A DNA stretch of 64,000 nucleotides from Linyphia triangularis (GCA_963978545.1 OZ021730.1:5372201-5436200); one strand, 5' to 3'. Positions 1 to 13,800 are shown, counted from the first letter of the stretch. The notes: a model not told the origin generated them from the sequence alone. Numbers and translations: made by a program.

Positions 1-149
1 TGGCTTCTAGAACGCGAGGTTGAGGGTTCAAGTCCCGTGTAAAGCATGGGTGTTCGTAATTGTATGTTGGCTTGTCTAATGACGATGATTCGGCGCATTA
101 TAGCCCTCATGTTGCTGACGGCGCCAGATAATCTGAAAACAACCAAACA
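1..149 (+). mobile_element. SINE-1, tRNA-derived, left-truncated by window edge
   Basis: Starts inside the tRNA-like head, with a B-box (GGGTTCAAGTCC), and runs through the SINE-1 body to its LINE-like tail ending in AAAACAACCAAACAA. It is the tandem-duplicate counterpart of the complete copy near 8.0 kb, so both derive from one insertion. The 10-bp direct repeat ACCTTAATCA that flanks the complete copy is present just after this tail; the other half lies outside the window. Confidence 0.85.
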
Positions 150-579
150 ACCTTAATCAAGGCCGGATTTAAGAGTATGCCGCCTATAGGCTAAAGTCCA
201 TTTGCTGCCTTTTCTGTAGTTCATATTTGCATAATACATTTGTTTTATACAACAAAATTATAGAATGCATTGTTGTTTTCATCTTTTTTAATTAGATTGC
301 AATATAAGAATGTTATAATACAAGACTACGTGCCGTGAATTTGTATTATGTTATTGTTTTAGAAAGTAGGCTATATAGAAGGACTAAAACATACTTTAAA
401 ATAACTTGTATTCTTAAATTCGTACGGAAAATATTATTAACGCCGGAAATACTTCATTTCAACTTCGGAATAAATTGCCAAACCCTTGAAAATTTTTCAC
501 TCTAAGCTGCAGCCTACTTAGCCTATTTAGATATAAGGCCCTGTTTTTAATATAAACACTTTATATGCATTGCAAATCT

Positions 580-1230
<651 letters not shown>

Positions 1231-1360
1231 TTAATAAATTTGCAGATGTTTTGTCAACAAAAAGTTGGTCAGTTGTCATCGAACAAAACCATACCTTGCT
1301 GATTTACCTCAAAGTTCAGGTTAGCTAACAATCACATTTCAGTAATGGCATTTTTTTGTT

Positions 1361-1890
1361 CTATAATTCAGTAAAGTGCGGTGGAATATAATGCAGAGAA
1401 AAACCCGTTTCATTCGCTTCATCTTTGGCATGTCGTATAATATTTTTGAAACTTTCCATGGAAAGCGAATGTCGAAAATAAAAGGTTTTGTGAACCTCAA
1501 TCTGCAGATGACTGCTGTACGCTGTGCCTCAGCAAACTAGATGTTGTTAACACATATTTCAGTGCGTGTGTCACTGATTTCACCTTCATCGTGTGACTTA
1601 CACTTCATTAGCCTTTGAGCTTTGAAACAAATATTTGGCAACGAAGGATTTATTTTAAGCGTAAAAATGGGTTTATTGTAATATAGTGAAATTTGGTGGA
1701 TTGATTTGTAAAATAGAAAATATACACTTTTAGTAATAGTAAGTATTCAGTAATAGTTCAGTATTAAAAAAAAATTGGATTTTTTTTTGTTAAATGTGAT
1801 GTATGAAAATAAAATATATTTATATTTATTAAAAAAAAAAAAAAAATGCAATTAAGCCTGGTTTTTAACTCCTACTGCCATCTGCTGGGT
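1361..1890 (+). repeat. Dispersed repeat X, + orientation
   Basis: Non-coding repeat whose reverse complement recurs at about 24.57-24.96 plus 25.37-25.56 kb, where a MITE interrupts it, and partly at 23.85-24.13 kb. Landmarks are a GCAACGAAGGATTTATTTTAAGC-type block and a terminal CTGCCATCTGCTG. It lies directly after the arm repeat here, and in mirror order before the arm repeat near 27.3 kb. Confidence 0.75.
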
Positions 1891-1943
1891 AAAGAATGAA
1901 CAAATTTTCACATTGTATTTTATATGTATACATTTTTTAATAT

Positions 1944-2013
1944 TTATATATATATATATATATGATCGGAACCTGTAGCTTAACGTGGATTCCAAACCAT
2001 AACGAACTCATAC

Positions 2014-2079
<66 letters not shown>
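1944..2079. repeat. Two (AT)n tracts bracketing a SINE-2 fragment
   Basis: An (AT)n tract of about 18 bp and another of about 65 bp flank a ~50-bp piece of SINE-2 in reverse orientation (AACGTGGATTCCAAACCATA). The same arrangement with longer AT runs is seen in the second tandem copy near 9.94-10.09 kb. Confidence 0.9.
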
Positions 2080-2084
<5 letters not shown>

Positions 2085-2239
2085 AGTTTCCATTACTTTA
2101 AAAATATGTGTTTTTTTAAAACATCATTCTATTAAGAATTTTCCAATAATTTAATAGAATTTATCCCGTATTATTTTTGTTATATCAATTTTCAAATTTT
2201 CAATAGGTTAGATAAGAGATGGCATAGATTTGGGAAGCT

Positions 2240-2520
2240 CTTGACGAACATCGCATAATTTTCAATTACACTTTATGCAAGTCACAGCTTTTAAATTTGA
2301 CATGAAATGGCGAGATTTACCGTTTTCCTTTCCATATTTTATATATTTTGAATAATGGCGAATTGTCTTTCGATAAATATTTTATCGTCCTTTTAAGCAG
2401 TCATTGATGGTGATGCTGAATATATGAGAAATCGGTGTTAAAGACATTCGTTTTCCCTCTTTTTTTCGATTTTATCGCATGTCCAAGAAATTCCAGAGGT
2501 GCTGATGTCAAGTGCATCTA
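2240..2520. repeat. Dispersed repeat V
   Basis: Matches about 51.99-52.26 kb in the same orientation at moderate identity, including TTTTCAATTACACTTTATGC, TTTACCGTTTTC and a later TTGTCCTTTTA-like block. No reading frame is kept in both copies. Confidence 0.55.
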
Positions 2521-2533
2521 AATGGCATTACGA

Positions 2534-2637
2534 GTTGGTTGGTTTGTACTTTCAAAGACCTACTTTCATGCATAATGACTGTTAATCTGGTCGGAACCCG
2601 CAGCTTAACGTGGATTCCAAACCACAACGAACTCAGA
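2534..2637 (-). mobile_element. SINE-2 3' fragment
   Basis: Reverse complement reads the SINE-2 body: TGGTTTGGAATCCACGTTAA, a GGGTTCCGACCAGATTAACAG segment, CATTATGCATG and the terminal AACCAACCAAC. The tRNA-like head is absent, as expected of 5'-truncated retroposition. Repeated in the tandem copy at about 10554-10655. Confidence 0.75.
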
Positions 2638-2875
2638 CAGTATTTTTTATTTAAAATTGCATTGTAGCATATGAAATGTTTTCTATAAAATAATAATTAA
2701 TTTCATTATGTTTCGTGTGATTCTATTCATTAGTGAAGTCAATATAAGATTAAGAGGTAAGTATAGCATAAAAATAGGTCATTTTGATTAAAATAAGATC
2801 TAACTTAAGTTTAACGCCCTAAGAAAATATTAAGAATGCTACCTCTGAAAGAGTGTAATTCTTGGATTCCAGTGG

Positions 2876-2945
2876 GTTGGTTGGTTTAAGTTCAACGGCT
2901 CAAGGGAAACCGGATTGCCAGGCCCATACTGCGCCAACTTGATTT
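2876..2945 (-). mobile_element. Remnant of a LINE/SINE-1-type 3' tail
   Basis: Contains, in reverse orientation, GGCGCAGTATGGGCCTGGCA and a terminal AAACCAACCAACC. This resembles the 3' end of the LINE at 21.4 kb (GCGCAGTATGGCCCTTGTG ... AAACAAACAAACAA). It is too short to assign to a LINE or a SINE. Its tandem duplicate is at about 10896-10966. Confidence 0.5.
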
Positions 2946-3539
2946 CCAGTAAATGCTGTTAGAGATTGCAAACTTGCATTGAATTACAACTTTTTTTTTT
3001 TTATCAAAGAAGATCCAAACTTTATTCTAACCTTTGGAATTAGAAAAACGACATTTTATCAAACAAAAATTTACATAAAAGATTTTGAAACACAAAAATA
3101 AATCATTTCATAATAGGAATAGCTATTTTTTCCATACGAACAATATCACTTCATTGCAGTCTCAAATGTGAACCGATTACAGCGCCACTCTTGTTTCGTT
3201 TGTGAAATCAGAACTAACATCTGTTTTTAACAGCAGTCGTAGACATTAAAAAATTGTTTCGTCCTGGAGAGTGACTTAGCGCTCGTTTCAATCCAGTGTA
3301 CCTCTGTTCGGCAGAATTCGGACGAAAGAATTAGAACGGCATTCAAATAAAAGGCCAACTCTGTGGGATGGGTGATATTTTTTTTTAAATGTAGTAATGT
3401 AGTGCGTGGATTTCCGGGAATTAGGGCGAAAAAATTGTTTCCATGTGAGGTGATTTAAAACAGAAAGCATCTCCAGGGAAGAGAAGGGGGAAAAGGGACT
3501 GTTTTATAAAGGACAATTACTGCTTTTTAATTTTTTTAT

Positions 3540-5110
3540 TCAATTCTAAATGTTTCGTAAAAGCCATAAACACAAACATTTCTGCTCACTGAGCTTTTTT
3601 TACTTCCTTTTTTTAATTTGCATCTAAATTTCGCTTGTTAGTTTAGCAGGAAAAGCAACACAATTGGTTCTTAGCGAATGTTCCTTTTACCCCTCTTTAA
3701 ATTGTCGCGCAAAAAAAAATTTATAGCAAAATCCAAGAAAAAAAAAAAAAAAAAAAAATGCCTGGAAATTGACTGATTGATTTTGGAGGTGCTACTTTTT
3801 TTCTAACCTGTACTATCGCCGTTAACAATTTAAGTAATATAAATTGGAACGTTAGAATAAATACATCTCTGATTAAAATTTTATACAATATAAAATAAAA
3901 CTTTAAGATACATACGTCAATATTTACAGTTATATACAGAATAAAATAAAAAGAATTTTAAAATAAATACTTCACATTTTTGTAACAATATATTCAGAAA
4001 TACAATACGAATATAGAATGAATTGTTAATGGTTTCCTGCATTTTATACCTTTTATTTGAATTCTTTATCATTATTATTTATTTCTGCTTTCAATTTTTT
4101 ATTTCCTAAAATTTCGTCCCCCCCCATATTAATAATTACATAATCACCACTAAATTTAAATTTCTTTGTTGTATATATAAAAATGCATAATTAAATATAT
4201 ATTCGATTTCCTCTCAGATCTACATAAATAAAGCTGATTGCAATGATCAGCGTATTACACAAAAAATATAGGGAAATGGTTTACAGTATTATTCGTAGGC
4301 TGCAGATTGACGAATATCTATCTAATTAAACACTTTCTTACACAGATCAAAAATTAATATTTCAGAATAAGATCTTTTAATAATATCTTAATGAAAAAAA
4401 AAAATTATGTTCAATACATAGTAAAACTTGTTTTGGGGAAAATCTCTGAACTAAAAGTAACAAGTAAAATATCCCTCCTAAGTCTACGTCACTCATTTTT
4501 TTTTCAAAATAGTATTTATTTTGGTATGTTAGTGTTTTGTGGTTTAACTTATAAGCATATGGGCACATATTTCACTATTTTTTTTTTTTTTTTTTAATTT
4601 TTTTTTGTATTTTCAGCATCAATGTTTCTTCAATAATTAGTGTTTAACAATTTCATATTTTAACCCTTAAATCAAGCATTCTTTATTTTTAGTAAATAAA
4701 ATTTGAAATCAATCTTTAAATGAGTGTAGTTATGGGGAAAATACAAAGAGAAACGTAAGGATTCTGCTTATAGATGTGGCTTTATTACTTCACAAAAAAA
4801 AAAGGTTACATTTTTAACATAAATATTTCAGTATATGCAAAAATATCAATATTTTGCATTACCCTTACTTCGTTTCCATCCGAAAATAATTTTTTCTGTA
4901 TGTTTTTATTACTTTTTATATAAATAATTGTAATTCCTAACATCCGCCGAAATGAAATTGTACTCAGCCAACAGCGCCCCAACAAAAAATGTGTCACAAA
5001 TAGAATAAAGAAATAAACTGTTAAAGATTCGAATTGCGTTAGGAAACAATGAAATAGTTTAAAAAAAAAAAAAAAAAACACTATGCAAAGGTTGAAACAT
5101 AAATAGATAT
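3540..5110 (+). repeat. Dispersed repeat Y
   Basis: AT-rich, rich in homopolymers, non-coding. A diverged copy lies at about 22.60-23.76 kb (same orientation), its distal part recurs at about 61.56-61.95 kb, and its first ~130 bp resemble the beginnings of repeat W at 43.6 and 50.5 kb. Short reading frames on both strands are not preserved across copies. Confidence 0.7.
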
Positions 5111-5319
5111 GAGGTTATATATTTAAATGATAATGAGGTTATATATTTAAATTCATTTTCTTGGTGCTCAATTTTAGTTTTTACTGTGCAAATGGATTAG
5201 TGAGCCCCATGACTCTTTTTAAAAATACTCCTCAAAATTACATAAAGAATTCAACCCCCCCCCCCCCCACCTCCTTTTCCCCTTCAACCTCTCCAAATAC
5301 AAAGCTCTTAGTCCATCCT

Positions 5320-5760
5320 CAGGAATATCAATCGGGCTGAAACTTGGTAGATAGAATGCATTGTCATCAACAACGATTCTATTAAATTTTGGTGGTTGTC
5401 ACTATCACTAAAAGCCGCTTTTCCGGAACACTACTAAAGCAACTTGTCGTCATCTAATTTCTCTGAAATAGCATTTAGCCGATCATTGAAGAAACTCTTT
5501 CACGTGGCCAAAATTATTTTAAATAAAAAATAAATTTTTTTTAGTAAGAATCAATATGCGATAGTTGAATGTGAGTGCATAAATTCATATTCCTTTTAAT
5601 GAATACATTTTGGAAAATAGTTTACCGCGTATTTTGCTCATTGTGATGTTTTTAATATTTAAAATTAGACGCCAACACCAAGCACACGCGGGGAACAGAA
5701 ACGGCGCTTTGTTATTGAATATAAAAATTGGCAAGGCATATAAATTAATTATATTAAATC
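5320..5760 (-). repeat. Dispersed arm repeat, - orientation
   Basis: Reverse complement aligns with the arm at 580-1230, so each 8-kb unit carries a pair of diverged inverted arms about 4.1 kb apart. The abrupt drop in identity between the two tandem copies falls inside this arm, making it the likely site of the recombination that generated the duplication. Confidence 0.75.
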
Positions 5761-6529
5761 TTTTTTATGGGCTATATTTTTATCTGTTAATTTCAAAGAA
5801 TGGTAAATGATCGTAGTTGGAGGTAAGTATTTTTCAAAAAGAAGGCAAAAAAAAAAAAAAAAAAATATCGTTCTTATTTGATCTTTGAAGGCTATCTTAA
5901 ACATTTAATTGTCAAAATATGACTCAGATTTTGCACAAACTTTAAATATACACTTGCTTAGAATCTAAAATATTATAGTACGTTAACACGAACACTAACA
6001 AACCAGCGATATCTTCATAAAGTCATACAGCAAATAACATGTGACGTCACTTGTATAATTCTCATTCAATATATACAAAATAGCTTTGTTTGTCATAGTA
6101 GTAAAAAAAAATATCTCTGTAAATCTGGCAACCTTTTTGAAAATTGAGATAGGAAGTTGATTTGAATTTTATTGTTTGGAAAGACAAAGTGCTCGTAAAT
6201 TTAAGGATATTAATTCTTAATTTATTGAAAACCCGAATTCGAAACAAATTTTCACTAATGAAACTTTTTCAGTATTATGAATTTTCTGTTGAAATCCGCA
6301 AGATTAGCGAGCTTGCAGTTTAGCGAGGGCTTTCGTTCAAGCGACTTGATTACAAAGCAGATTTCCTGTCTATCCCTTATTTCAAGGGGGATACTGTTAA
6401 TTGCAAGTACACAGAGTTATGTTTTTCATTCGGTAATATTTCATTTGAAATTTTAATCTAGTGACAGTTTATATAGTAATCGTAAATAACTTTGAGCAAA
6501 GAAACTTGATTGAATAGAAACTTGAATTG

Positions 6530-6697
6530 AAAGGTAGCCACCCACCTGATGGTTGAGTGGCTACCTTTCGCTTCGCATGGCAAAGGTGCCAATTTCGATT
6601 CCAGGGATGATTATGGATGTTCGTTATGGTTCGGAATTCACGTTAATAAGTCACGGCCTGATTACCCGTCATTGTGCATACAAACCAACCAACAACT
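6530..6697 (+). mobile_element. SINE-2, tRNA-derived
   Basis: Begins CCACCTGATGG, has a degenerate B-box (TTTCGATTCCAG), the family's GGATGTTCGTTATGGTTCGG body and the terminal CAAACCAACCAAC. Imperfect target duplication: AACTTGAATTG before and AACTTGAAATTG after. Absent from the second tandem copy. An exact 12-bp inverted pair (AAAGGTAGCCAC / GTGGCTACCTTT) sits at its head. Confidence 0.85.
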
Positions 6698-6719
6698 AAC
6701 TTGAAATTGTTACTATTTC

Positions 6720-7190
6720 ATAATCTATACAGCAAGTCAGGTGCGTACAGGGATATAAAATCGGCTTCTTGAATTTAGATTTATGCTGGGCCAAATTTTC
6801 AATATAATCGCCCACCAAATTTTAATTAAAATTGTTAGTAATAAAATAATTCCAATATTTAAGTAAATATTTAAATAATTTTAATAATTTATATATTTTA
6901 TTTAAATATTTCTAATTAAGAGTCGACTGAATAGTTTTGTTTAATAGTTAATTTTAAAAATTTAATTGATTGTAAAATTTGTTTAATTAAATCAGGATTT
7001 CTGTGTTTATACAAATTTTAGCTGAAAGTCCATGTATATAACTAAAAGGTTTATTATCTAACTTCCTATCAGACATGACCATTTTTACAAACACTGACCA
7101 TCCCAGTGGTTACACCGGACAATCATACATCCAGTACTCACCTGCTGCCACTTATTGAGTGTAACGGAAAGTACGACAACTTCCGTTTTT
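6720..7190. repeat. Dispersed repeat with inverted relative at 27.7-29.1 kb
   Basis: The left part (a GGCCAAATTTTCAATATAATCGCC-type block) matches the reverse complement of about 28.88-29.06 kb. The right part (ACACTGACCATCCCAGTGG, GCTGCCACTTATTGAGTGTAAC) matches the reverse complement of about 27.72-28.05 kb. It represents a site without the SINE-1 found in the 27.8-kb copy. Confidence 0.65.
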
Positions 7191-7987
7191 TCCAGAAATA
7201 GATGAAATATTTATATAGTACAATAATATAACCCATAAAAACAAAGTTTTTAAGGTACTCGACCACCTTGGAAAGCTAAAAAATACAACATTTTTAAGAT
7301 TTTTTTTTTTCAGGTCCTGTGTAAGACATTACAAAAAAAAATTTTACACTATTTTAAGCTTATATTTTACAAAAATATTTGATTTTTTTCAAATTTCGTT
7401 ATTTAACAACTATCCAGAAGACGCCAAAGTCACGGCCTCAAAGAAATGGTGTTAATGGGCTGTTAATACCAGGATTGGTGAATCTGAAACAACAACAACA
7501 AAACAATTGAATCTTCCAAAAAAAAAAAAAAAAAGGTTCCTTACGTGACAATTTAAAACAAATTGCAAAAAGTAAAAAAAAAATTTAAAAAAAATTGCGG
7601 ATTATTGTAAAAAAAAGGTTGAAGAGGCCCCCCCCCCCCCCTATTTTTCACTATTCTTTGCTAAAAAAACAATGTTATAATTTTTATTATTATTATTATT
7701 ATTTTTGGCAAAATGTGGTAAATTGGCATACAAAACACCCCAGCGAACAAAACAAGACCAAAATCATTGAAATAGGCAGAATAGTTACGGAGATTAAGTG
7801 TCCGCCATTTGAAAACAAGTAGTTTCGAGAAAAACGTGTTTAAAGCTTTTACTCCCAATTTTTTCCAAATAATATTTAAAAAATCTGCTATCCCTGGACC
7901 GTAAAAAAGAAGACCACTTTCATTGAAAGCGTTTTCCTCCCATTGGTGGACTTCTTTCTTAGCCAAGAATTTCAAGTACCTTAATCA
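7191..7987. other. AT-rich stretch without recognised gene
   Basis: Holds poly-A, poly-C and ATT runs and short low-complexity reading frames on both strands. No domain, splice pattern or repeat match is evident. It lies immediately before the complete SINE-1 and belongs to the 8-kb unit, but has no counterpart after 14.5 kb. Confidence 0.6.
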
Positions 7988-8169
7988 GGGGCCTATCGAA
8001 CAGTATAGTGGATAGCGGGCTGGCTTCTAGAACGCGAGGTTGAGGGTTCAAGTCCCGTGTAAAGCATGGGTGTTCGTAATTGTATGTTGGCTTGTCTAAT
8101 GACGATGATTCGGCGCATTATAGCCCTCATGTTGCTGACGGCGCCAGATAATCTGAAAACAACCAAACA
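7988..8169 (+). mobile_element. SINE-1, complete, tRNA-derived
   Basis: A tRNA-like head with A-box region (TATAGTGGATAGCG) and B-box (GGGTTCAAGTCC) is followed by the SINE-1 body and the LINE-like tail (GCATTATAGCCCTCATGTTG, GGCGCCAGATAATCTGAAAA, terminal CAACCAAACAA). Flanked by the direct repeat ACCTTAATCA, the target-site duplication. Transcription by RNA polymerase III from the internal boxes is expected for the family. The insertion predates the 8-kb tandem duplication because the other copy carries it too. Confidence 0.92.
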
Positions 8170-8599
8170 ACCTTAATCAAGGCCGGATTTAAGAGTATGC
8201 CGCCTATAGGCTAAAGTCCATTTGCTGCCTTTTCTGTAGTTCATATTTGCATAATACATTTGTTTTATACAACAAAATTATAGAATGCATTGTTGTTTTC
8301 ATCTTTTTTAATTAGATTGCAATATAAGAATGTTATAATACAAGACTACGTGCCGTGAATTTGTATTATGTTATTGTTTTAGAAAGTAGGCTATATAGAA
8401 GGACTAAAACATACTTTAAAATAACTTGTATTCTTAAATTCGTACGGAAAATATTATTAACGCCGGAAATACTTCATTTCAACTTCGGAATAAATTGCCA
8501 AACCCTTGAAAATTTTTCACTCTAAGCTGCAGCCTACTTAGCCTATTTAGATATAAGGCCCTGTTTTTAATATAAACACTTTATATGCATTGCAAATCT

Positions 8600-9237
<638 letters not shown>

Positions 9238-9939
9238 GCAGATGTTTTGTCAACAAAAAGTTGGTCAGTTGTCATCGAACAAAACCATACCTTGCTGATT
9301 TACCTCAAAGTTCAGGTTAGCTTACAATCACATTTCAGTAATGGCATTTTTTTGTTCTATAATTCAGTAAAGTGCGGTGGAATATAATGCAGAGAAAAAC
9401 CCGTTTCATTCGCTTCATCTTTGGCATGTCGTATAATATTTTTGAAACTTTCCATGGAAAGCGAATGTCGAAAATAAAAGGTTTTGTGAACCTCAATCTG
9501 CAGATGACTGCTGTACGCTGTACCTCAGCAAACTAGATGTTGTTAACACATATTTCAGTGCGTGTGTCACTGATTTCACCTTCATCGTGTGACTTACACT
9601 TCATTAGCCTTTGAGCTTTGAAACAAATATTTGGCAACGAAGGATTTATTTTAAGCGTAAAAATGGGTTTATTGTAATATAGTGAAATTTGGTGGATTGA
9701 TTTGTAAAATAGAAAATATACACTTTTAGTAATAGTAAGTATTCAGTAATAGTTCAGTATTAAAAAAAAATTGGATTTTTTTTTGTTAAATGTGATGTAT
9801 GAAAATAAAATATATTTATATTTATTAAAAAAAAAAAAAAATGCAATTAAGCCTGGTTTTTAACTCCTACTGCCATCTGCTGGGTAAAGAATGAACAAAT
9901 TTTCACATTGTATTTTATATGTATACATTTTTTAATATT

Positions 9940-10012
9940 TATATATATATATATATATATATGATCGGAACCTGTAGCTTAACGTGGATTCCAAACCATA
10001 ACGAACTCATAC

Positions 10013-10090
<78 letters not shown>
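9940..10090. repeat. (AT)n tracts around a SINE-2 fragment (second copy)
   Basis: Counterpart of 1944-2079; the second AT tract has grown to about 77 bp. The enclosed fragment is the same reverse-oriented piece of SINE-2. Confidence 0.9.
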
Positions 10091-10093
<3 letters not shown>

Positions 10094-10553
10094 TTTAGTT
10101 TCCATTACTTTAAAAATATGTGTTTTTTTAAAACATCATTCTATTAAGAATTTTCCAATAATTTAATAGAATTTATCCCGTATTATTTTTGTTATATCAA
10201 TTTTCAAATTTTCAATAGGTTAGATAAGAGATGCCATAGATTTGGGAAGCTCTTGACGAACATCGCATAATTTTCAATTACACTTTATGCAAGTCACAGC
10301 TTTTAAATTTGACATGAAATGGCGAGATTTACCGTTTTCCTTTCCATATTTTATATATTTTGAATAATGGCGAATTGTCTTTCGATAAATATTTTATCGT
10401 CCTTTTAAGCAGTCATTGATGGTGATGCTGAATATATGAGAAATCGGTGTTAAAGACATTCGTTTTCCCTCTTTTTTTCGATTTTATCGCATGTCCAAGA
10501 AATTCCAGAGGTGCTGATGTCAAGTGCATCTAAATGGCATTACGAGTTGGTTG

Positions 10554-10655
10554 GTTTGTACTTTCAAAGACCTACTTTCATGCATAATGACTGTTAATCT
10601 GGTCGGAACCCGCAGCTTAACGTGGATTCCAAACCACAACGAACTCAGACAGTAT
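10554..10655 (-). mobile_element. SINE-2 3' fragment (second copy)
   Basis: Tandem duplicate of the fragment at 2534-2637, including the reverse-oriented AACGTGGATTCCAAACCACA. Confidence 0.75.
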
Positions 10656-10895
10656 TTTTTATTTAAAATTGCATTGTAGCATATGAAATGTTTTCTATAA
10701 AATAATAATTAATTTCATTATGTTTCGTGTGATTCTATTCATTAGTGAAGTCAATATAAGATTAAGAGGTAAGTATAGCATAAAAATAGGTCATTTTGAT
10801 TAAAATAAGATCTAACTTAAGTTTAACGCCCTAAGAAAATATTAAGAATGCTACCTCTGAAAGAGTGTAATTCTTGGATTCCAGTGGGTTGGTTG

Positions 10896-10966
10896 GTTTA
10901 AGTTCAACGGCTCAAGGGAAACCGGATTGCCAGGCCCATACTGCGCCAACTTGATTTCCAGTAAAT
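10896..10966 (-). mobile_element. LINE/SINE-1-type 3' tail remnant (second copy)
   Basis: Tandem duplicate of 2876-2945. Confidence 0.5.
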
Positions 10967-13314
10967 GCTGTTAGAGATTGCAAACTTGCATTGAATTACA
11001 ACTTTTTTTTTTTATCAAAGAAGATCCAAACTTTATTCTAACCTTTGGAATTAGAAAAACGACATTTTATCAAACAAAAATTTACATAAAAGATTTTGAA
11101 ACACAAAAATAAATCATTTCATAATAGGAATAGCTATTTTTTCCATACGAACAATATCACTTCATTGCAGTCTCAAATGTGAACCGATTACAGCGCCACT
11201 CTTGTTTCGTTTGTGAAATCAGAACTAACATCTGTTTTTAACAGCAGTCGTAGACATTAAAAAATTGTTTCGTCCTGGAGAGTGACTTAGCGCTCGTTTC
11301 AATCCAGTGTACCTCTGTTCGGCAGAATTCGGACGAAAGAATTACAACGGCATTCAAATAAAAGGCCAACTCTGTGGGATGGGTGATATTTTTTTTTAAA
11401 TGTAGTAATGTAGTGCGTGGATTTCCGGGAATTAGGGCGAAAAAATTGTTTCCATGTGAGGTGATTTAAAACAGAAAGCATCTCCAGGGAAGAGAAGGGG
11501 GAAAAGGGACTGTTTTATAAAGGACAATTACTGCTTTTTAATTTTTTTATTCAATTCTAAATGTTTCGTAAAAGCCATAAACACAAACATTTCTGCTCAC
11601 TGAGCTTTTTTTACTTCCTTTTTTTAATTTGCATCTAAATTTCGCTTGTTAGTTTAGCAGGAAAAGCAACACAATTGGTTCTTAGCGAATGTTCCTTTTA
11701 CCCCTCTTTAAATTGTCGCGCAAAAAAAAATTTATAGCAAAATCCAAGAAAAAAAAAAAAAAAAAAAAATGCCTCGAAATTGACTGATTGATTTTGGAGG
11801 TGCTACTTTTTTTCTAACCTGTACTATCGCCGTTAACAATTTAAGTAATATAAATTGGAACGTTAGAATAAATACATCTCTGATTAAAATTTTATACAAT
11901 ATAAAATAAAACTTTAAGATACATACGTCAATATTTACAGTTATATACAGAATAAAATAAAAAGAATTTTAAAATAAATACTTCACATTTTTGTAACAAT
12001 ATATTCAGAAATACAATACGAATATAGAATGAATTGTTAATGGTTTCCTGCATTTTATACCTTTTATTTGAATTCTTTATCATTATTATTTATTTCTGCT
12101 TTCAATTTTTTATTTCCTAAAATTTCGTCCCCCCCATATTAATAATTACATAATCACCACTAAATTTAAATTTCTTTGTTGTATATATAAAAATGCATAA
12201 TTAAATATATATTCGATTTCCTCTCAGATCTACATAAATAAAGCTGATTGCAATGATCAGCGTATTACACAAAAAATATAGGGAAATGGTTTACAGTATT
12301 ATTCGTAGGCTGCAGATTGACGAATATCTATCTAATTAAACACTTTCTTACACAGATCAAAAATTAATATTTCAGAATAAGATCTTTTAATAATATCTTA
12401 ATGAAAAAAAAAAATTATGTTCAATACATAGTAAAACTTGTTTTGGGGAAAATCTCTGAACTAAAAGTAACAAGTAAAATATCCCTCCTAAGTCTACGTC
12501 CACTCATTTTTTTTTCAAAATAGTATTTATTTTGGTATGTTAGTGTTTTGTGGTTTAACTTATAAGCATATGGGCACATATTTCACTATTTTTTTTTTTT
12601 TTTTTTTTTTTTTTTTGTGTATTTTCAGCATCAATGTTTCTTCAATAATTAGTGTTTAACAATTTCATATTTTAACCCTTAAATCAAGCATTCTTTATTT
12701 TTAGTAAATAAAATTTGAAATCAATCTTTAAATGAGTGTAGTTATGGGGAAAATACAAAGAGAAACGTAAGGATTTTGCTTATAGATGTGGCTTTATTAC
12801 TTCACAAAAAAAAAAGGTTACATTTTTAACATAAATATTTCAGTATATGCAAAAATATCAATATTTTGCATTACCCTTACTTCGTTTCCATCCGAAAACA
12901 ATTTTTTCTGTATGTTTTTATTACTTTTTATATAAATAATTGTAATTCCTAACATCCGCCGAAATGAAATTGTACTCAGCCAACAGCGCCCCAACAAAAA
13001 ATGTGTCACAAATAGAATAAAGAAATAAACTGTTAAAGATTCGAATTGCGTTAGGAAACAATGAAATAGTTTAAAAAAAAAAAAAAAAACACTATGCAAA
13101 GGTTGAAACATAAATAGATATGAGGTTATATATTTAAATGATAATGAGGTTATATATTTAAATTCATTTTCTTGGTGCTCAATTTTAGTTTTTACTGTGC
13201 AAATGGATTAGTGAGCCCCATGACTCTTTTTAAAAATACTCCTCAAAATTACATAAAGAATTCAACCCCCCCCCCCACCTCCTTTTCCCCTTCAACCTCT
13301 CCAAATACAAAGCT

Positions 13315-13800
13315 CTTAGTCCATCCTCAGGAATATCAATCGGGCTGAAACTTGGTAGATAGAATGCATTGTCATCAACAACGATTCTATTAAATTTTGG
13401 TGGTTGTCACTATCACTAAAAGCCGCTTTTCCGGAACACTACTAAAGCAACTTGTCGTCATCTAATTTCTCTGAAATAGCATTTAGCCGATCATTGAAGA
13501 AACTCTTTCACGTGGCCAAAATTATTTTAAATAGAAAATAAATTTTTTTTAGTAAGAATCAATATGCGATAGTTGAATGTGAGTGCATAAATTCATATTC
13601 CTTTTAATGAATACATTTTGGAGAATAGTTTACCGTGTATTTTGCTCATTGTGATGTTTTTAATATTTAAAATTAGACGCCAACACCAAGCACACGCTGA
13701 GAACAGAAATGGTGCTTTATTAATAAATATAAAAATTGGCAAGGCACATAAATTAATTATATTGATAACTTTTTTATGGGCTATATTTTTATCTGTTAAT
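13315..13800 (-). repeat. Arm repeat, - orientation (second copy)
   Basis: Pairs as an inverted repeat with the arm at 8600-9237. Beyond about 13.54 kb it is clearly diverged from the left tandem copy (for example CACGCTGAGAACAG versus CACGCGGGGAACAG), unlike everything before it. Confidence 0.75.

Noticed and set aside
4806..5081. 91-codon open frame on the - strand, repeated near 12.8-13.1 kb
   Set aside because: Present twice only because of the tandem duplication; starts in a poly-A run (Phe-rich) and is not open in the diverged copies at 23.6 and 61.7 kb.
7595..7975. Overlapping open frames on both strands
   Set aside because: Dominated by poly-C, ATT and A-rich runs with no domain; likely chance.
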